DNA from: Bifidobacterium breve | GTDB taxonomy: Bacteria; Actinomycetota; Acidimicrobiia; IMCC26256; PALSA-555 | Direction: 5' to 3' | Length of the DNA stretch: 23,556 bases | Assembly: GCA_945889545.1 (NCBI GenBank) | Contig: CAMDCC010000011.1 | Span: 1 to 23,556 of the forward strand | Shown here: positions 13,294 through 21,880 of the stretch, in pieces | Layout of the letters: each line of letters starts with the position of its first letter | Position numbering within the stretch: the first letter of the stretch is position 1 | The notes under the pieces: model-generated | Told to the model about the DNA's origin: nothing | Seen by the model: the letters and a program-made list of their open reading frames with translations, nothing else | The model's database searches: none | Made by a program: the position numbers and the translations under genes

Positions 13294-15318
13294 ACCGTTG
13301 AGCTCTTCTTTGAGCTTCGCGGGATCGGTGATCGGCATCTTGCAGGCGTAGTGCTCGCACACGTAGGCCGTTGGCTTGCCGTCGGCGAGTGGGCGGTCGG
13401 CGAGAAGCGGTGAGTGTTCGGCGCCTTCGCCGGGCGCGGCGCGCAACACGACTGCCGACGGCAGCACTCGGCTCGTGACTTCGCGCCAGAGCGCGTTGGT
13501 GGCGGGATCTCCCAGCGGACCAACGACGGCGACTTCGAGTGGCGGCGTGACCATCCGTTCGAGCGCGCCGAGCAGGTACGCGAACGCGGTGGGGTGCTCG
13601 CCGAGCAGAGGGGCCATGCCTCGGATCCATCCACCGGCGATCTCCTCGTAGCGAGTGTCGCCGGTGAGCGCGGCGAGTCGGAGCAACCCATTTGCGGCGA
13701 GCGAGTTCTCCGACGGCGTTGCGTTGTCCTGTACATCTTTGGGTCGCACGATGAGCGCTTCGGCGTCGCTGCCGGTGGTGAAGAAGCCGCCGCGCTCCTC
13801 GTCGCGAAAGAGCCGGATCAGCTCGTCGGCGACGGTCCGAGCCTCGGCGAGCCATGCGACGTCGTCGACCTCGGCCAGCGTGACGAGTGCTTCGAGCAGC
13901 GCGGCATAGTCCTCCGCATACGCGAGCAGGTTCGCTCGGCCGCCCTGCCACGAGCGCAGCAGTCGGCCGTCCTCCCGGCGCAGCTCGCTGAGCAGGAAGC
14001 GACCGTTGGCGCGTGCGATCTCCATCCAGTCGTCGCGCTCGAGCGCGCTCGCGGCTTCGGCCAGCGATCGTAGGAAGAGCGCGTTCCACGCCAGGAGCAC
14101 CTTGTCGTCGAGTCCGGGCCGAACCCGCTGTGCGCGCACCGCGAGCAGCTTGGGGATCGCCCGTTTTACTGCCGCCGGGCGCATCTCGGTGCGGTCGACG
14201 GCGTGCAGGATGTTGCCGCTGTACTGGGTGTGGGGGTCGATGAAGTTGCCGTTCTGGGTGACCCCGAAGAACCGGATCACTTCCGGCGCGTCGTCGCCGC
14301 AGATCGTCTCGATCTCGTCGAGCGACCACAGGTAGAACTTGCCTTCGATGCCCTCGGAGTCGGCGTCCTCGGCTGAGCAGAACGCTCGACCATCGGCGGT
14401 CGCCAAGTCCCGGAGCACGTAGTCGACGGTCTCCTCGACCACGCGCTTGTAGCGAGGCTCACCGGTGATCAGGAACCCGCGGAGGTACGCGCCCGCGAGT
14501 AGTGCCTCGTCGTACAGCATCTTCTCGAAGTGGGGTACGAGCCAGTAGTCGTCGACGGAGTACCGATGGAAGCCACCGCCCACCTGGTCGTACAGGCCGC
14601 CCGCGGCCATGGCATCGAGCGACACGGTGATGGTCTCGAGCAGCTCGGAACTCGGCGCGCGCACGTACTGGCGAGTGAGGAAGTCGAGCGTCATCGCCTG
14701 GGGGAACTTGGGCGCGCGTCCGAACCCACCGAACCGAGGGTCGAACTGTCCGCGTGCATTCGTGACCGCCTCTTGGAGGATCTCGGCGGTGGGTTCCGTG
14801 CCGGTCTCGCCGCCAATCGCAGTGGTGCGCTCGATCGCGTCGCGGAGCCGCTCAGCCGCGTCGAGCAGGTCGTCGCGCTGTGAACCCCACGCTTCGTCGA
14901 TCGCGTGCATCACCCGCATGAAGCCGGGCATGCCCTGGCGATCTTCCTTCGGGTAGTACGTGCCGCCGTAGAACGGGCGGCCGTCGGGGGCAAGGAACAC
15001 GGTCATCGGCCATCCGCCGCGCCCCGTCATTGCCTGCACCGCTTGCATGTAGATCGCGTCGACGTCGGGTCGTTCCTCACGGTCGACCTTCACGTTCACG
15101 AACAGGCGGTTCATCTCGGCCGCGACGTCGGCGTCTTCGAACGACTCGTGCGCCATCACGTGGCACCAGTGACACGACGAGTAGCCCACCGACAGCAGGA
15201 TCGGTCGGTCGCGCTCACGAGCCTGGGCGAACGCCTCGTCGCCCCACGGGTACCAGTCGACCGGGTTGTCGGCGTGCTGTCGGAGGTACGGGCTCGTCTC
15301 GGCCGCGAGGCGATTCAC
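13267..15318 (-). CDS. Thioredoxin-domain protein of the DUF255/YyaL (SSP411) family
   Basis: A 683-residue protein with an N-terminal thioredoxin-like DUF255 domain (about residues 1-165) and a long helical region resembling a six-hairpin glycosidase barrel. The opening NRLAAETSPYLRQHADNPVD and the redox motif CHWC (49-52) are hallmarks, followed by VDREERPDVD and GGWPMTVFLAPDGRPFYGGTYYP. The molecular role of the family is unsettled, so no reaction is named. I start it at GTG 15318, which overlaps the FadD-like stop in GTGA and gives the standard family N-terminus; the ATG at 15360 would add 14 unrelated residues. It is the last gene of a three-gene operon. Its last residues and stop codon come from the terminator hairpin, so the C-terminus WRQKTPL is probably not conserved. 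Confidence 0.92.
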   Translation of the reverse strand: MNRLAAETSPYLRQHADNPVDWYPWGDEAFAQARERDRPILLSVGYSSCHWCHVMAHESFEDADVAAEMNRLFVNVKVDREERPDVDAIYMQAVQAMTGRGGWPMTVFLAPDGRPFYGGTYYPKEDRQGMPGFMRVMHAIDEAWGSQRDDLLDAAERLRDAIERTTAIGGETGTEPTAEILQEAVTNARGQFDPRFGGFGRAPKFPQAMTLDFLTRQYVRAPSSELLETITVSLDAMAAGGLYDQVGGGFHRYSVDDYWLVPHFEKMLYDEALLAGAYLRGFLITGEPRYKRVVEETVDYVLRDLATADGRAFCSAEDADSEGIEGKFYLWSLDEIETICGDDAPEVIRFFGVTQNGNFIDPHTQYSGNILHAVDRTEMRPAAVKRAIPKLLAVRAQRVRPGLDDKVLLAWNALFLRSLAEAASALERDDWMEIARANGRFLLSELRREDGRLLRSWQGGRANLLAYAEDYAALLEALVTLAEVDDVAWLAEARTVADELIRLFRDEERGGFFTTGSDAEALIVRPKDVQDNATPSENSLAANGLLRLAALTGDTRYEEIAGGWIRGMAPLLGEHPTAFAYLLGALERMVTPPLEVAVVGPLGDPATNALWREVTSRVLPSAVVLRAAPGEGAEHSPLLADRPLADGKPTAYVCEHYACKMPITDPAKLKEELNGFWRQKTPL

Positions 15319-16928
15319 TCCGGTTCTTGGAGAAAGCTGATCGCGGTCTCCTTCGCCCATCGGTAGTCGGGCTTGCCCGATGGCGAGCGCACGATCGTGG
15401 CGACCTCGACGACGGCGCGCGGCACCTTGTATCCCGCGAGCAGAGTGCGCGTGTGTGCGCCCAAAGCGGCGATCGAGACGTGCGCGTCGTCGCGCGTCTG
15501 CACCACTGCGACCACGCGCTCGCCCCAGCGCTCGTCGGGAACACCCACGACCACCGCGTCGAAGATGTCGGGGTGTGACTTGAGCGCGCCTTCTACCTCT
15601 TCGGGGTACACCTTCTCGCCACCGGTGTTGATGGAGACAGAGCCCCGTCCGAGCACCGTGATCGTGCCGTCTTCCTCGATGCGAGCGTGGTCACCGGGGA
15701 CCGACCAGCGCACCCCGTCGACGACCGGGAACGTAGCGGCCGACTTCTCGGGATCCTTGAAGTACCCGAGGGGGATGCGGCCGCGGCGTGCGAGCTTGCC
15801 GACCAGACCCACGCCCACAGGCCGCAGGTCGTCGTCGAGCACGGTCGTGTCGTCGCCCATCGCGAACCGCGGTTGTGACGGGATCTCCCCGCCCTTGGCC
15901 GCGATCATCCGGCCCTGGCTGCCGGTTTCCGACGCGCCGATACCGTCGATGATCATCGCGTTCGGGAGGCGTGTCGTGAGCTCGCGCTTGACGGACGGGG
16001 AGAGGATCGCTCCGCCCGACAGGACGATGAGCAGCGCCGAGAGATCGACGGACGGATCGAGCCGGTCGATCGCCTCGACGAGCGGTCGGCCCATGGCGTC
16101 GCCCACGAAGATGAGGTAGTTGACGTGCTCCGACGCGACGAGCTGCCAGACGCGCTCGGGATCGAGATGGCGGTGATCGTCGATGACGACGGTCCCGCCG
16201 GTGTACAGCGCGGCGAAGGCCAACCAGTGCGCGGTGCCGTGCATGAACGGACAAGCGGGGAGACATCGGGTCGCGCCGGCGCGGGCGCGCTCGGCGATCT
16301 CCTCCGGGGCTGTGATGTCGTTATCGACGCCACCCCCGCCGAACGCGGAGAAGAAGATGTCTTCGTGGCGCCACATCACGCCCTTCGGCATACCCGTGGT
16401 GCCACCGGTGTAGAGGATGTAGAGGTCGTCGGCCGAGCGAGGCCCGAAGTCGCGTCCTGGTGATTCGGTCGCGAGCGCACTCTCGTACTCGACGGCGTCG
16501 GCGAGAGCGATCTCGGCGTTGGATTCGTCGTCCACCCAGATCGCGGCGCGCAGCTCAGGGAGATCCGGCTGGATCGCGGCCAGCCGGGGTGCGAGCTCCC
16601 GGTGCAGGACCACAGCCAACGCATCGGCGTTGTCGAGCAGGTACCGGAGTTCGCCCTCGACATAGCGGTAGTTGACGTTCACCGGGACGGCCCTGATCTT
16701 GAACGCCGCGAGCATCGCTTCGAGGTACTCGGTGCCGTTGTACAGGTAGAGCCCCACGTGGTCGCCCGGCCCGATGCCGCGCGCCGCGAGAGCATGAGCC
16801 AGACGGTTCGCGCGCTCGTCGACCTCGGCGAACGTGAGTCGACGGGTGCCGCACACCATCGCCTCACGATCAGGGACCGCGTCGACCACGATCTCCCACA
16901 GGTCAGCGAGGTTGTAGGTGGCGCCCAT
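15315..16928 (-). CDS. Acyl-CoA ligase, FadD19-like
   Basis: A roughly 537-residue AMP-forming ligase of the ANL superfamily that should activate a carboxylic acid with ATP and CoA. The ATP/P-loop motif YTGGTTGMPKG is at about 173-183, followed by VMWRHEDI; GIGASETGSQG is at about 329-339, PGDHARIEEDGT near 411-421, GRGSVSINTGGEKVYPEEVE near 428-446 and the catalytic Lys in SGKPDYRWAK near 517. NVNYRYVEGELRYLLDNAD and the C-terminal stretch closely resemble mycobacterial FadD19, which activates the C24 acid of the sterol side chain. Long-chain or steroid acids are thus the likely substrates. Its ATG shares one base with the peptidase stop codon (TGATG), and its own stop overlaps the next start by four bases. 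Confidence 0.92.
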   Translation of the reverse strand: MGATYNLADLWEIVVDAVPDREAMVCGTRRLTFAEVDERANRLAHALAARGIGPGDHVGLYLYNGTEYLEAMLAAFKIRAVPVNVNYRYVEGELRYLLDNADALAVVLHRELAPRLAAIQPDLPELRAAIWVDDESNAEIALADAVEYESALATESPGRDFGPRSADDLYILYTGGTTGMPKGVMWRHEDIFFSAFGGGGVDNDITAPEEIAERARAGATRCLPACPFMHGTAHWLAFAALYTGGTVVIDDHRHLDPERVWQLVASEHVNYLIFVGDAMGRPLVEAIDRLDPSVDLSALLIVLSGGAILSPSVKRELTTRLPNAMIIDGIGASETGSQGRMIAAKGGEIPSQPRFAMGDDTTVLDDDLRPVGVGLVGKLARRGRIPLGYFKDPEKSAATFPVVDGVRWSVPGDHARIEEDGTITVLGRGSVSINTGGEKVYPEEVEGALKSHPDIFDAVVVGVPDERWGERVVAVVQTRDDAHVSIAALGAHTRTLLAGYKVPRAVVEVATIVRSPSGKPDYRWAKETAISFLQEPE

Positions 16929-18508
16929 CAGCCGGCGAGCTGACGGGCGAGGTGTGCCGCGCTGAGAGGCTCACCTGTGGCGCGCTCCACGAGTGCATCC
17001 CATCGCATCGACGCTCCTGGCGCGAAGAACTCACGCGTCAAGAACTCCCCGGCGGCAGGGCAGTCCACAAAGTCGCCCGCCCGCTCGAAGATGGCGGTGT
17101 CGAGCTGCGATGCCACGAGCTCCCCGTAGAGGTAGTTCTGGTAGTAGACGGGCAAGATGGCGAGGTGGATCTTGGCCGCCCACTCCGAACCCTGGAGCGT
17201 GTCGGGCCGCCGGATCTGCTGGTAGTGCTCCACGAGCTCCCACCAGATGCCGTCGAGGTCGGCATCGGGGTCTGCGTAGAGACGCCGTTCGAAGTGGGTG
17301 ACCACGAGTACCCACCGTGCGAACGTGAGCAGAGATGCGCGGCGCGCGATCTCGAGTCGGGGCGTGAGCTCGGCCAAGGTGGCGGGGTCGAGCTCGAGGA
17401 CGCGCTCCAGCCATCGGGGATCGCGCACCAGCCGTCCGAAAAGCATCGCGACACCCTCGGTGGTGAGGGAGTGCGCGGGTTCTCGCAGCAGCCATGGCAC
17501 GTCGGCGCGCATCTTGCGGTCGTATATGCCGTGACCGAACTCGTGGAGCATCGTCTCGGTCCACCGTTCGTTCGGCTCGACGTTGCACAGCACCCGCACG
17601 TCGCCCGCACGGTCGATGTCGATGCAGAAGGCGTGTTGGCTCTTGCCGTCGCGCGCGTACAGATCGCTCCCTTCCAACACGGCCTGGATGTCGAGACCCA
17701 TGCCGGCAAACGTACGCACCGTCAACGCTTCGAGATCGAGGCCTGCGAAGATCGGATCGAGGTCGACGGCGCCGCGCGTCGGGGGATCCTGAAAGAACGG
17801 ATCATCGAGGTGCCACGGCCGCAGCTCTTCGACCGCGCACCCGAAGCGTTTGGCGAGTGTGAGATCGAGGTCGGTCTTCCACTCGGTGAACGGTCCGACC
17901 GTGTGCTGGTCGACTTCCTCCAACGTGGCGAACAGCCGGGCTTCGTCCATCTCTCCCGTGGCGAGGGCGAGCGCGAAGTGGTCGCGGTATCCGAGGCTGC
18001 GCGCGGCCTCGTTGCGCAGACGGGCGAGCTCCCGCACGCGGTCGCCCACCTCGGCTCCGACCTGCTTCGACGCCTCCCACGCGCGACGGCGCAGCTCGGC
18101 GTCGTCGCTCGTGCGCAGGATCTCGAGGATCGCGTTGTCGTCGACCCGAGCACCGTCGAGCTCACCGCGAAAGCTGGTGAACGTGGCGTCTACCGCTGTC
18201 TCGAGCTCGACGAGCGCCCGACGCGTGCTCTCCGGCACTTGGTGCGGCGCACACAGGTCGTACACGTGATCGAGCTGGCGCCGCACAAGGGGATCGAGGT
18301 CAGGCGCATGGCGCGTGTCGCACACCGCGGCGAACGTATCGGGATCGGCCAACACTTCACGGCGGGCGAGATCGGCTTCGGCCTGCCGCTGCACCGTGGC
18401 ATCGGACGATTTGGTGCTCGACTCCCACCATGCGCGCGCCAGTTCCAGCTCGAGCGGGCGCAACCGGGCCTCGAAATCAGAGAGCAGCTCGCCCGGGTTG
18501 GTCGTCAT
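16928..18508 (-). CDS. Zinc metallopeptidase of the M3/M2 (oligopeptidase-like) type
   Basis: A 526-residue gluzincin peptidase. The zinc site is HEFGH (His322, Glu323, His326) with the third ligand probably Glu351 in HSLTTEGVAML, 25 residues after the second His, the spacing of M3 oligopeptidases (M2 is nearly the same). The upstream SQHAFCIDID and NERWTETMLHEFGHGIYD segments and the long all-helical N-terminal region fit these families; C-terminal KIHLAILPVYYQNYLYGEL lies where the M3/M2 substrate-binding Tyr/His residues occur. There is no signal peptide, so it should be a cytoplasmic oligopeptidase. The start is ATG 18508, seven bases after TACGCT. It is the first gene of the operon with the FadD19-like ligase and DUF255 protein, although no functional link between them is evident. 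Confidence 0.88.
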   Translation of the reverse strand: MTTNPGELLSDFEARLRPLELELARAWWESSTKSSDATVQRQAEADLARREVLADPDTFAAVCDTRHAPDLDPLVRRQLDHVYDLCAPHQVPESTRRALVELETAVDATFTSFRGELDGARVDDNAILEILRTSDDAELRRRAWEASKQVGAEVGDRVRELARLRNEAARSLGYRDHFALALATGEMDEARLFATLEEVDQHTVGPFTEWKTDLDLTLAKRFGCAVEELRPWHLDDPFFQDPPTRGAVDLDPIFAGLDLEALTVRTFAGMGLDIQAVLEGSDLYARDGKSQHAFCIDIDRAGDVRVLCNVEPNERWTETMLHEFGHGIYDRKMRADVPWLLREPAHSLTTEGVAMLFGRLVRDPRWLERVLELDPATLAELTPRLEIARRASLLTFARWVLVVTHFERRLYADPDADLDGIWWELVEHYQQIRRPDTLQGSEWAAKIHLAILPVYYQNYLYGELVASQLDTAIFERAGDFVDCPAAGEFLTREFFAPGASMRWDALVERATGEPLSAAHLARQLAG

Positions 18509-18515
18509 GGTGGGC

Positions 18516-18521
18516 AGCGTA
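18516..18521 (-). promoter_or_regulatory. Leaderless-type -10 hexamer for the metallopeptidase operon
   Basis: TACGCT on the minus strand, seven bases before ATG 18508. It lies in the 21-base gap after the methyltransferase gene. Confidence 0.5.
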
Positions 18522-18529
18522 GAACCGGT

Positions 18530-19396
18530 CTACGGACGGTCGCGACGGTTGCCGCCCGGCTTCGTGCCCACCGCGAAGAGCGCCTCGTCGACGCAGTCGA
18601 CCGGGTCGGGCACCGCTGCTGCGAGCAACGCGCGCGCTCGGGCGTGGAACTGGGTCCAGCCGTCTTCACCGAGGATGTGGTGGAGATAGCGGCTGCGGTA
18701 CGTGGTGTCCTGCCCGGTGAGCCAGTCGTCGAGCGAGAGCTGGTATCGGTATGCCCGGCCGGTGATCTCGACGTGGCGGAGGCCCGCGCCTTCCAACGCC
18801 AAGCGCAGGTTCGCAGGGTCATCGAAGAAGTCGTCCCACGGGGTTCCCTCGGCGGCAACACCATCGAGGTCGTCGGCCGACGCGAACTCCACCGCAGCTG
18901 CAGTCCACGCCTCGTGTGCGGCGCGGTCCTGGGAGTCGTCGACCGGTGGACCGTCGTCGAGCGCGCCCCACGCCGAGACCCCGAGGCGTCCTGACGGCAG
19001 CAGCACCCGCGTCATGTCGGTGAGCACCACGCTGTAATCGGGGACGTGCGCGATCACGAGGTTGGCCACGACGCGGTCGAAGGTGGCGGGCCGGAACGGC
19101 AGACCAGGTGCGACGGCCGTCGCCCGCAGCACCCCCGGATGCTGCTCAGCACGCAGCATCGCGGTCGACGGGTCGACGGCCACCACGGTCCCAACCGTGC
19201 CGGTCGCGGTGATCGCCACGTCGGCGGCCACACCGGTACCGGCCCCTACGTCGAGGACCCGTCCGGAGAACGGTGGAGCGACCGCGGCCACGAGGTCGCG
19301 GGCGAGCGCCGCGTTGCGCTCGGCTCGCACCCGGGCATACGCATCGACGACCGAGTCGTAGGAGCGCCAAGCGTCGTGGTCAGGCGCTGTAGGCAC
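18530..19396 (-). CDS. Class I SAM-dependent methyltransferase
   Basis: A 288-residue methyltransferase of the UbiE/Methyltransf_11 type. The SAM-binding motif I, LDVGAGTG, is at residues 48-55; VVAVDPSTAML is the strand-2 acidic motif, and ATFDRVVANLVIAHVPD is motif IV and its helix. The opening WRSYDSVVDAYARVRAERN is a typical N-terminal helix of this group. I start at GTG 19396, since TATCGT on the minus strand lies six bases upstream; the open frame to an ATG at 19438 would add 14 residues, would overlap that -10 element and has no family resemblance. The substrate cannot be told from sequence. It is divergent from the F420-type oxidoreductase gene over 98 bases, and the metallopeptidase operon follows downstream on the same strand. 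Confidence 0.88.
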   Translation of the reverse strand: MPTAPDHDAWRSYDSVVDAYARVRAERNAALARDLVAAVAPPFSGRVLDVGAGTGVAADVAITATGTVGTVVAVDPSTAMLRAEQHPGVLRATAVAPGLPFRPATFDRVVANLVIAHVPDYSVVLTDMTRVLLPSGRLGVSAWGALDDGPPVDDSQDRAAHEAWTAAAVEFASADDLDGVAAEGTPWDDFFDDPANLRLALEGAGLRHVEITGRAYRYQLSLDDWLTGQDTTYRSRYLHHILGEDGWTQFHARARALLAAAVPDPVDCVDEALFAVGTKPGGNRRDRP

Positions 19397-19402
19397 ACCG
19401 AG

Positions 19403-19408
19403 ACGATA
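19403..19408 (-). promoter_or_regulatory. Leaderless-type -10 hexamer for the methyltransferase gene
   Basis: TATCGT on the minus strand, six bases before GTG 19396. Confidence 0.55.
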
Positions 19409-19426
19409 GGTTGCGCGCACCCCGAA

Positions 19427-19491
19427 TCGAGGCCCCAAAGATCAGCCACAAGGATCGGCCTCAAAGCCAGGACGGAAGGACAGGACGGAAG
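19427..19491 (+). repeat. Imperfect 13-base tandem repeats in the leader of the F420-type oxidoreductase gene
   Basis: Two back-to-back pairs with the same period: GATCAGCCACAAG (19440-19452) and GATCGGCCTCAAA (19453-19465), then CAGGACGGAAG at 19468-19478 and again at 19481-19491. A further diverged unit may precede them (19427-19439). The last unit contains the GGA-rich ribosome binding region of ATG 19495. Confidence 0.6.
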
Positions 19492-19494
19492 CAC

Positions 19495-20466
19495 ATGCCT
19501 GAGATCAGATTCGGCGCGTTTGCGCCGCAGGGATGGAAGACCGAGCTGATCGCCATCGCCGATCCGGTCGACAAGTGGGCCAAGTGCCTCGAGACCACGT
19601 TGCTCGCCGAGAGCCTCGGCTACGACTCGATCTGGGTCTACGACCACTTCCACAACGTGCCGGCGCCGGCCCACGAGACTGTCTTCGAGTGTTGGACGGT
19701 CATGGCCGCGCTCGCCGCGGCAACGACGCGCATCCGACTCGGGCAGATGGTCACGTGCACGTCGTACCGACCGCCGGCACTCACGGCGAAGGTCACGGCA
19801 ACCATCGACGTGATCAGCGGCGGCCGTCTCGATTGGGGCGTTGGCGCGGGTTGGTACGACCACGAGTACAAGGCATACGGCTACGAGTTCCCTGAGGCCA
19901 AAGTGCGGATCGGGATGCTGCGCGAAGCGGTCGAGGTCGTGAAGGCGATGTGGTCGGAGGCCGACGCGTCGTACGAAGGCCGCTACTACAAGCTCTCCGG
20001 CGCGCAGTGCGACCCGAAGCCGCTCCAGAAGCCGCATCCGCCGATCTGGATCGGTGGCGGGGGAGAGCAGATCACGCTGCGGGTGGTAGCGAGACTCGCC
20101 GACAAGTCCAACTTCGGTGGTAAGCCCGAGGAGTGGGCCCATAAGCGCGACGTGCTGCACGGTCACTGCAAGGACGTCGGCCGCGACCCGTCCGAGATCG
20201 AGCTCACGTGGAGCCCGGAAGTGTGCGTACGCGAGACGGAGGCCGAAGTTCGCGAGGTGGCCGCGATGCGTGAAGCGCGCGGGTACCGCGAGCCGTTCGA
20301 CTCATGGCAGGCCGTCAACCTGGTGGGCACCCCCGAGCAGGTCTCAGAGAAGGTCCGCACCTACATCGACCTCGGCTGTACCTACTTCGTCCCCTGGTGC
20401 ACCGACTACCCCGACCACACCACCCTGCGACTCTTTGCAGAGAAGGTGATGCCCAACTTCCGCTAG
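19495..20466 (+). CDS. LLM-class, probably F420-dependent oxidoreductase
   Basis: A 323-residue luciferase-like (bacterial luciferase superfamily) oxidoreductase. The barrel pattern is clear: YDSIWVYDHFHNVP near residues 43-56, ATTRIRLGQMVTC near 76-88, SGGRLDWGVGAGWYDHEYKAYGYEFP at about 108-133, and PPIWIGGGGEQ in the second half. In actinobacteria most members with the GVGAGWYDHE-type motif use coenzyme F420, so hydride transfer with F420 is likely; FMN use is an alternative. The substrate is unknown. I start at ATG 19495, downstream of an AGGACGGAAG ribosome-binding region; the upstream ATG 19411 would translate the repeats into a basic tail not expected for the family. Its stop TAG shares the palindrome CTAG with the stop of the convergent membrane gene, so the genes overlap by four bases. 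Confidence 0.9.
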   Translation: MPEIRFGAFAPQGWKTELIAIADPVDKWAKCLETTLLAESLGYDSIWVYDHFHNVPAPAHETVFECWTVMAALAAATTRIRLGQMVTCTSYRPPALTAKVTATIDVISGGRLDWGVGAGWYDHEYKAYGYEFPEAKVRIGMLREAVEVVKAMWSEADASYEGRYYKLSGAQCDPKPLQKPHPPIWIGGGGEQITLRVVARLADKSNFGGKPEEWAHKRDVLHGHCKDVGRDPSEIELTWSPEVCVRETEAEVREVAAMREARGYREPFDSWQAVNLVGTPEQVSEKVRTYIDLGCTYFVPWCTDYPDHTTLRLFAEKVMPNFR

Positions 20467-20807
20467 CTGAACCAGATCTTTTGGTAGTCGCGGGATTGTG
20501 GGTGGAGCAGCAGGGCGACGAGCGCGACGTCGAACATGAAGTTGATGATGAGGGGGAAGGTCAACACATCTGACCCTTCGACCAGGAGCACGAATCCGAC
20601 GAAGAGCGCCGCGCCTGCGACTGCGAGGGTGTAGCCCCACTTCTTCTCGTTGGCGATGCCGTAGCCGCCGTATCCGAGTGCCACCGCAAAGACCAGGCCG
20701 AGCAGCGACCCGCTCAGCAGCAAGAAGACGGCGTGGATGTAGCAGAGCACCGTGGCCGATACGAGAGTCTGCGGCTGGTACTGGTTGATGAAGCGGCGCT
20801 GGTTCAC
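20463..20807 (-). CDS. Small four-segment membrane protein, unknown function
   Basis: A 114-residue membrane protein with a polar N-terminus (NQRRFINQYQPQTL) and about four hydrophobic segments at roughly residues 14-33, 36-51, 58-79 and 81-101, ending in a polar tail QSRDYQKIWFS. I do not recognise a named family. The start is GTG 20807, which overlaps the rlmN stop codon in GTGA, so it is translationally coupled to rlmN and is the third gene of the mshD operon. The stop codon shares CTAG with the convergent oxidoreductase gene. Coding potential is supported by overlap spacing and by the clean membrane pattern. Confidence 0.78.
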   Translation of the reverse strand: MNQRRFINQYQPQTLVSATVLCYIHAVFLLLSGSLLGLVFAVALGYGGYGIANEKKWGYTLAVAGAALFVGFVLLVEGSDVLTFPLIINFMFDVALVALLLHPQSRDYQKIWFS

Positions 20808-21880
20808 GGCTCCATTGTGGTCGACACGGGGGTGCCCTCAGCGATCGGGTGCCGTGAGCGGAGCTGGCCGCAGGCGGCATCGATGTCGACGCCCCGCGTC
20901 CGGCGGACGGTGGCGCCGATGCCGGCCTCGCGGAGGCGCTCGGCGAAGGCCCGCACCCGTGCCCGAGTTGGGGCTCGGCCCGAGAAGCCGGAGGTGGGGT
21001 TCAGCGGGATGAGGTTCACATGTGCTCCGCCGACGCCTTGCCAGGCCCGCAGCAGTCGGGCGAGGGCGCCGGCTTGCTGCAACGTGTCGTTGACACCGGC
21101 GATGCAGGCGTACTCGAACGACACGCGCCGCCCGTGGGCGCCGGCCACCTCGGCTGCCGCGTCGAGCACGGCGGCGATCGGATAGCGGGCGTTGAGGGGG
21201 ACGAGCTGGCTGCGCAGCTCGTCGTCGGGGGCATGGAGCGACACGGCCAGCGTGACCGGCAGTCGCTCCTTCGCGAGCCGCAACATCCCTGGCACAACAC
21301 CAACCGTGCTGATCGTAAGGTGCCGTGCCGACATGCCGAGATCACCGTGCAGTCGCTCCACCGAGGTCCACACCTCGTCGTAGTTCGCCAGCGGTTCGCC
21401 CATGCCCATGTACACGGCGTGGGTGACCGGTTGTGGACTGCCGTGACTGGCTCGTACGACCTGCTCGACGATCTCACCCGCGTCGAGGTGTCGCTCGAAC
21501 CCGGCTTGGCCAGTCGCACAGAACGTGCAGGCCATGGCACAGCCGGCTTGCGACGACACGCAGACCGAGGCGCGCGTCTCCGATCGCATCAGCACGGTCT
21601 CGACCTGGGCGCGATCGCGTACCGATTCGTACAACCATCGGATGGTCTCGCCGTCGGTGGAGGTTGCCTCCGTAGCGACGTCGAACGCGAGCGGTAGCGC
21701 TTCGGTGGTGCGCGCCCGCAACACCTTCGGAAGGTTGGTGGCGTCCTCGAGGGGGACGCGCCGGCGGTAGAGCGCATCGGTGATCTGCTCCACGCGATAG
21801 CGCGGCTCGCCCCACGACTCGATCAGCGTCTCCAACTCGGCCGTCCCGAGGCCGTAGCGCGATGGGCTCGGCGCACTCAT
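20804..21880 (-). CDS. rlmN: 23S rRNA (adenine2503-C2)/tRNA (adenine37-C2) methyltransferase RlmN
   Basis: A 358-residue radical-SAM methyltransferase that methylates C2 of A2503 in 23S rRNA and A37 in some tRNAs. The iron-sulfur cluster motif CxxxCxxC is at Cys114, Cys118 and Cys121 (GCAMACTFCATGQAGF); the two Cys used for methyl transfer correspond to Cys107 (SVCVSSQ) and Cys337 near the C-terminus (DIDAACGQL). GYR-like front region, YMGMGEPLANYDEV and ALSLHAP-type strand are also present. The length is normal. ATG 21880 overlaps the mshD stop codon in ATGA, and its own stop overlaps the next gene by four bases, so it is the middle gene of a coupled operon. Nothing looks unusual apart from the genetic setting. 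Confidence 0.97.
   Translation of the reverse strand: MSAPSPSRYGLGTAELETLIESWGEPRYRVEQITDALYRRRVPLEDATNLPKVLRARTTEALPLAFDVATEATSTDGETIRWLYESVRDRAQVETVLMRSETRASVCVSSQAGCAMACTFCATGQAGFERHLDAGEIVEQVVRASHGSPQPVTHAVYMGMGEPLANYDEVWTSVERLHGDLGMSARHLTISTVGVVPGMLRLAKERLPVTLAVSLHAPDDELRSQLVPLNARYPIAAVLDAAAEVAGAHGRRVSFEYACIAGVNDTLQQAGALARLLRAWQGVGGAHVNLIPLNPTSGFSGRAPTRARVRAFAERLREAGIGATVRRTRGVDIDAACGQLRSRHPIAEGTPVSTTMEP

Noticed and set aside
16952..18994. A 680-codon open frame on the plus strand
   Set aside because: It is antisense to the metallopeptidase and methyltransferase genes, which have clear catalytic motifs; composition is typical of a shadow frame.
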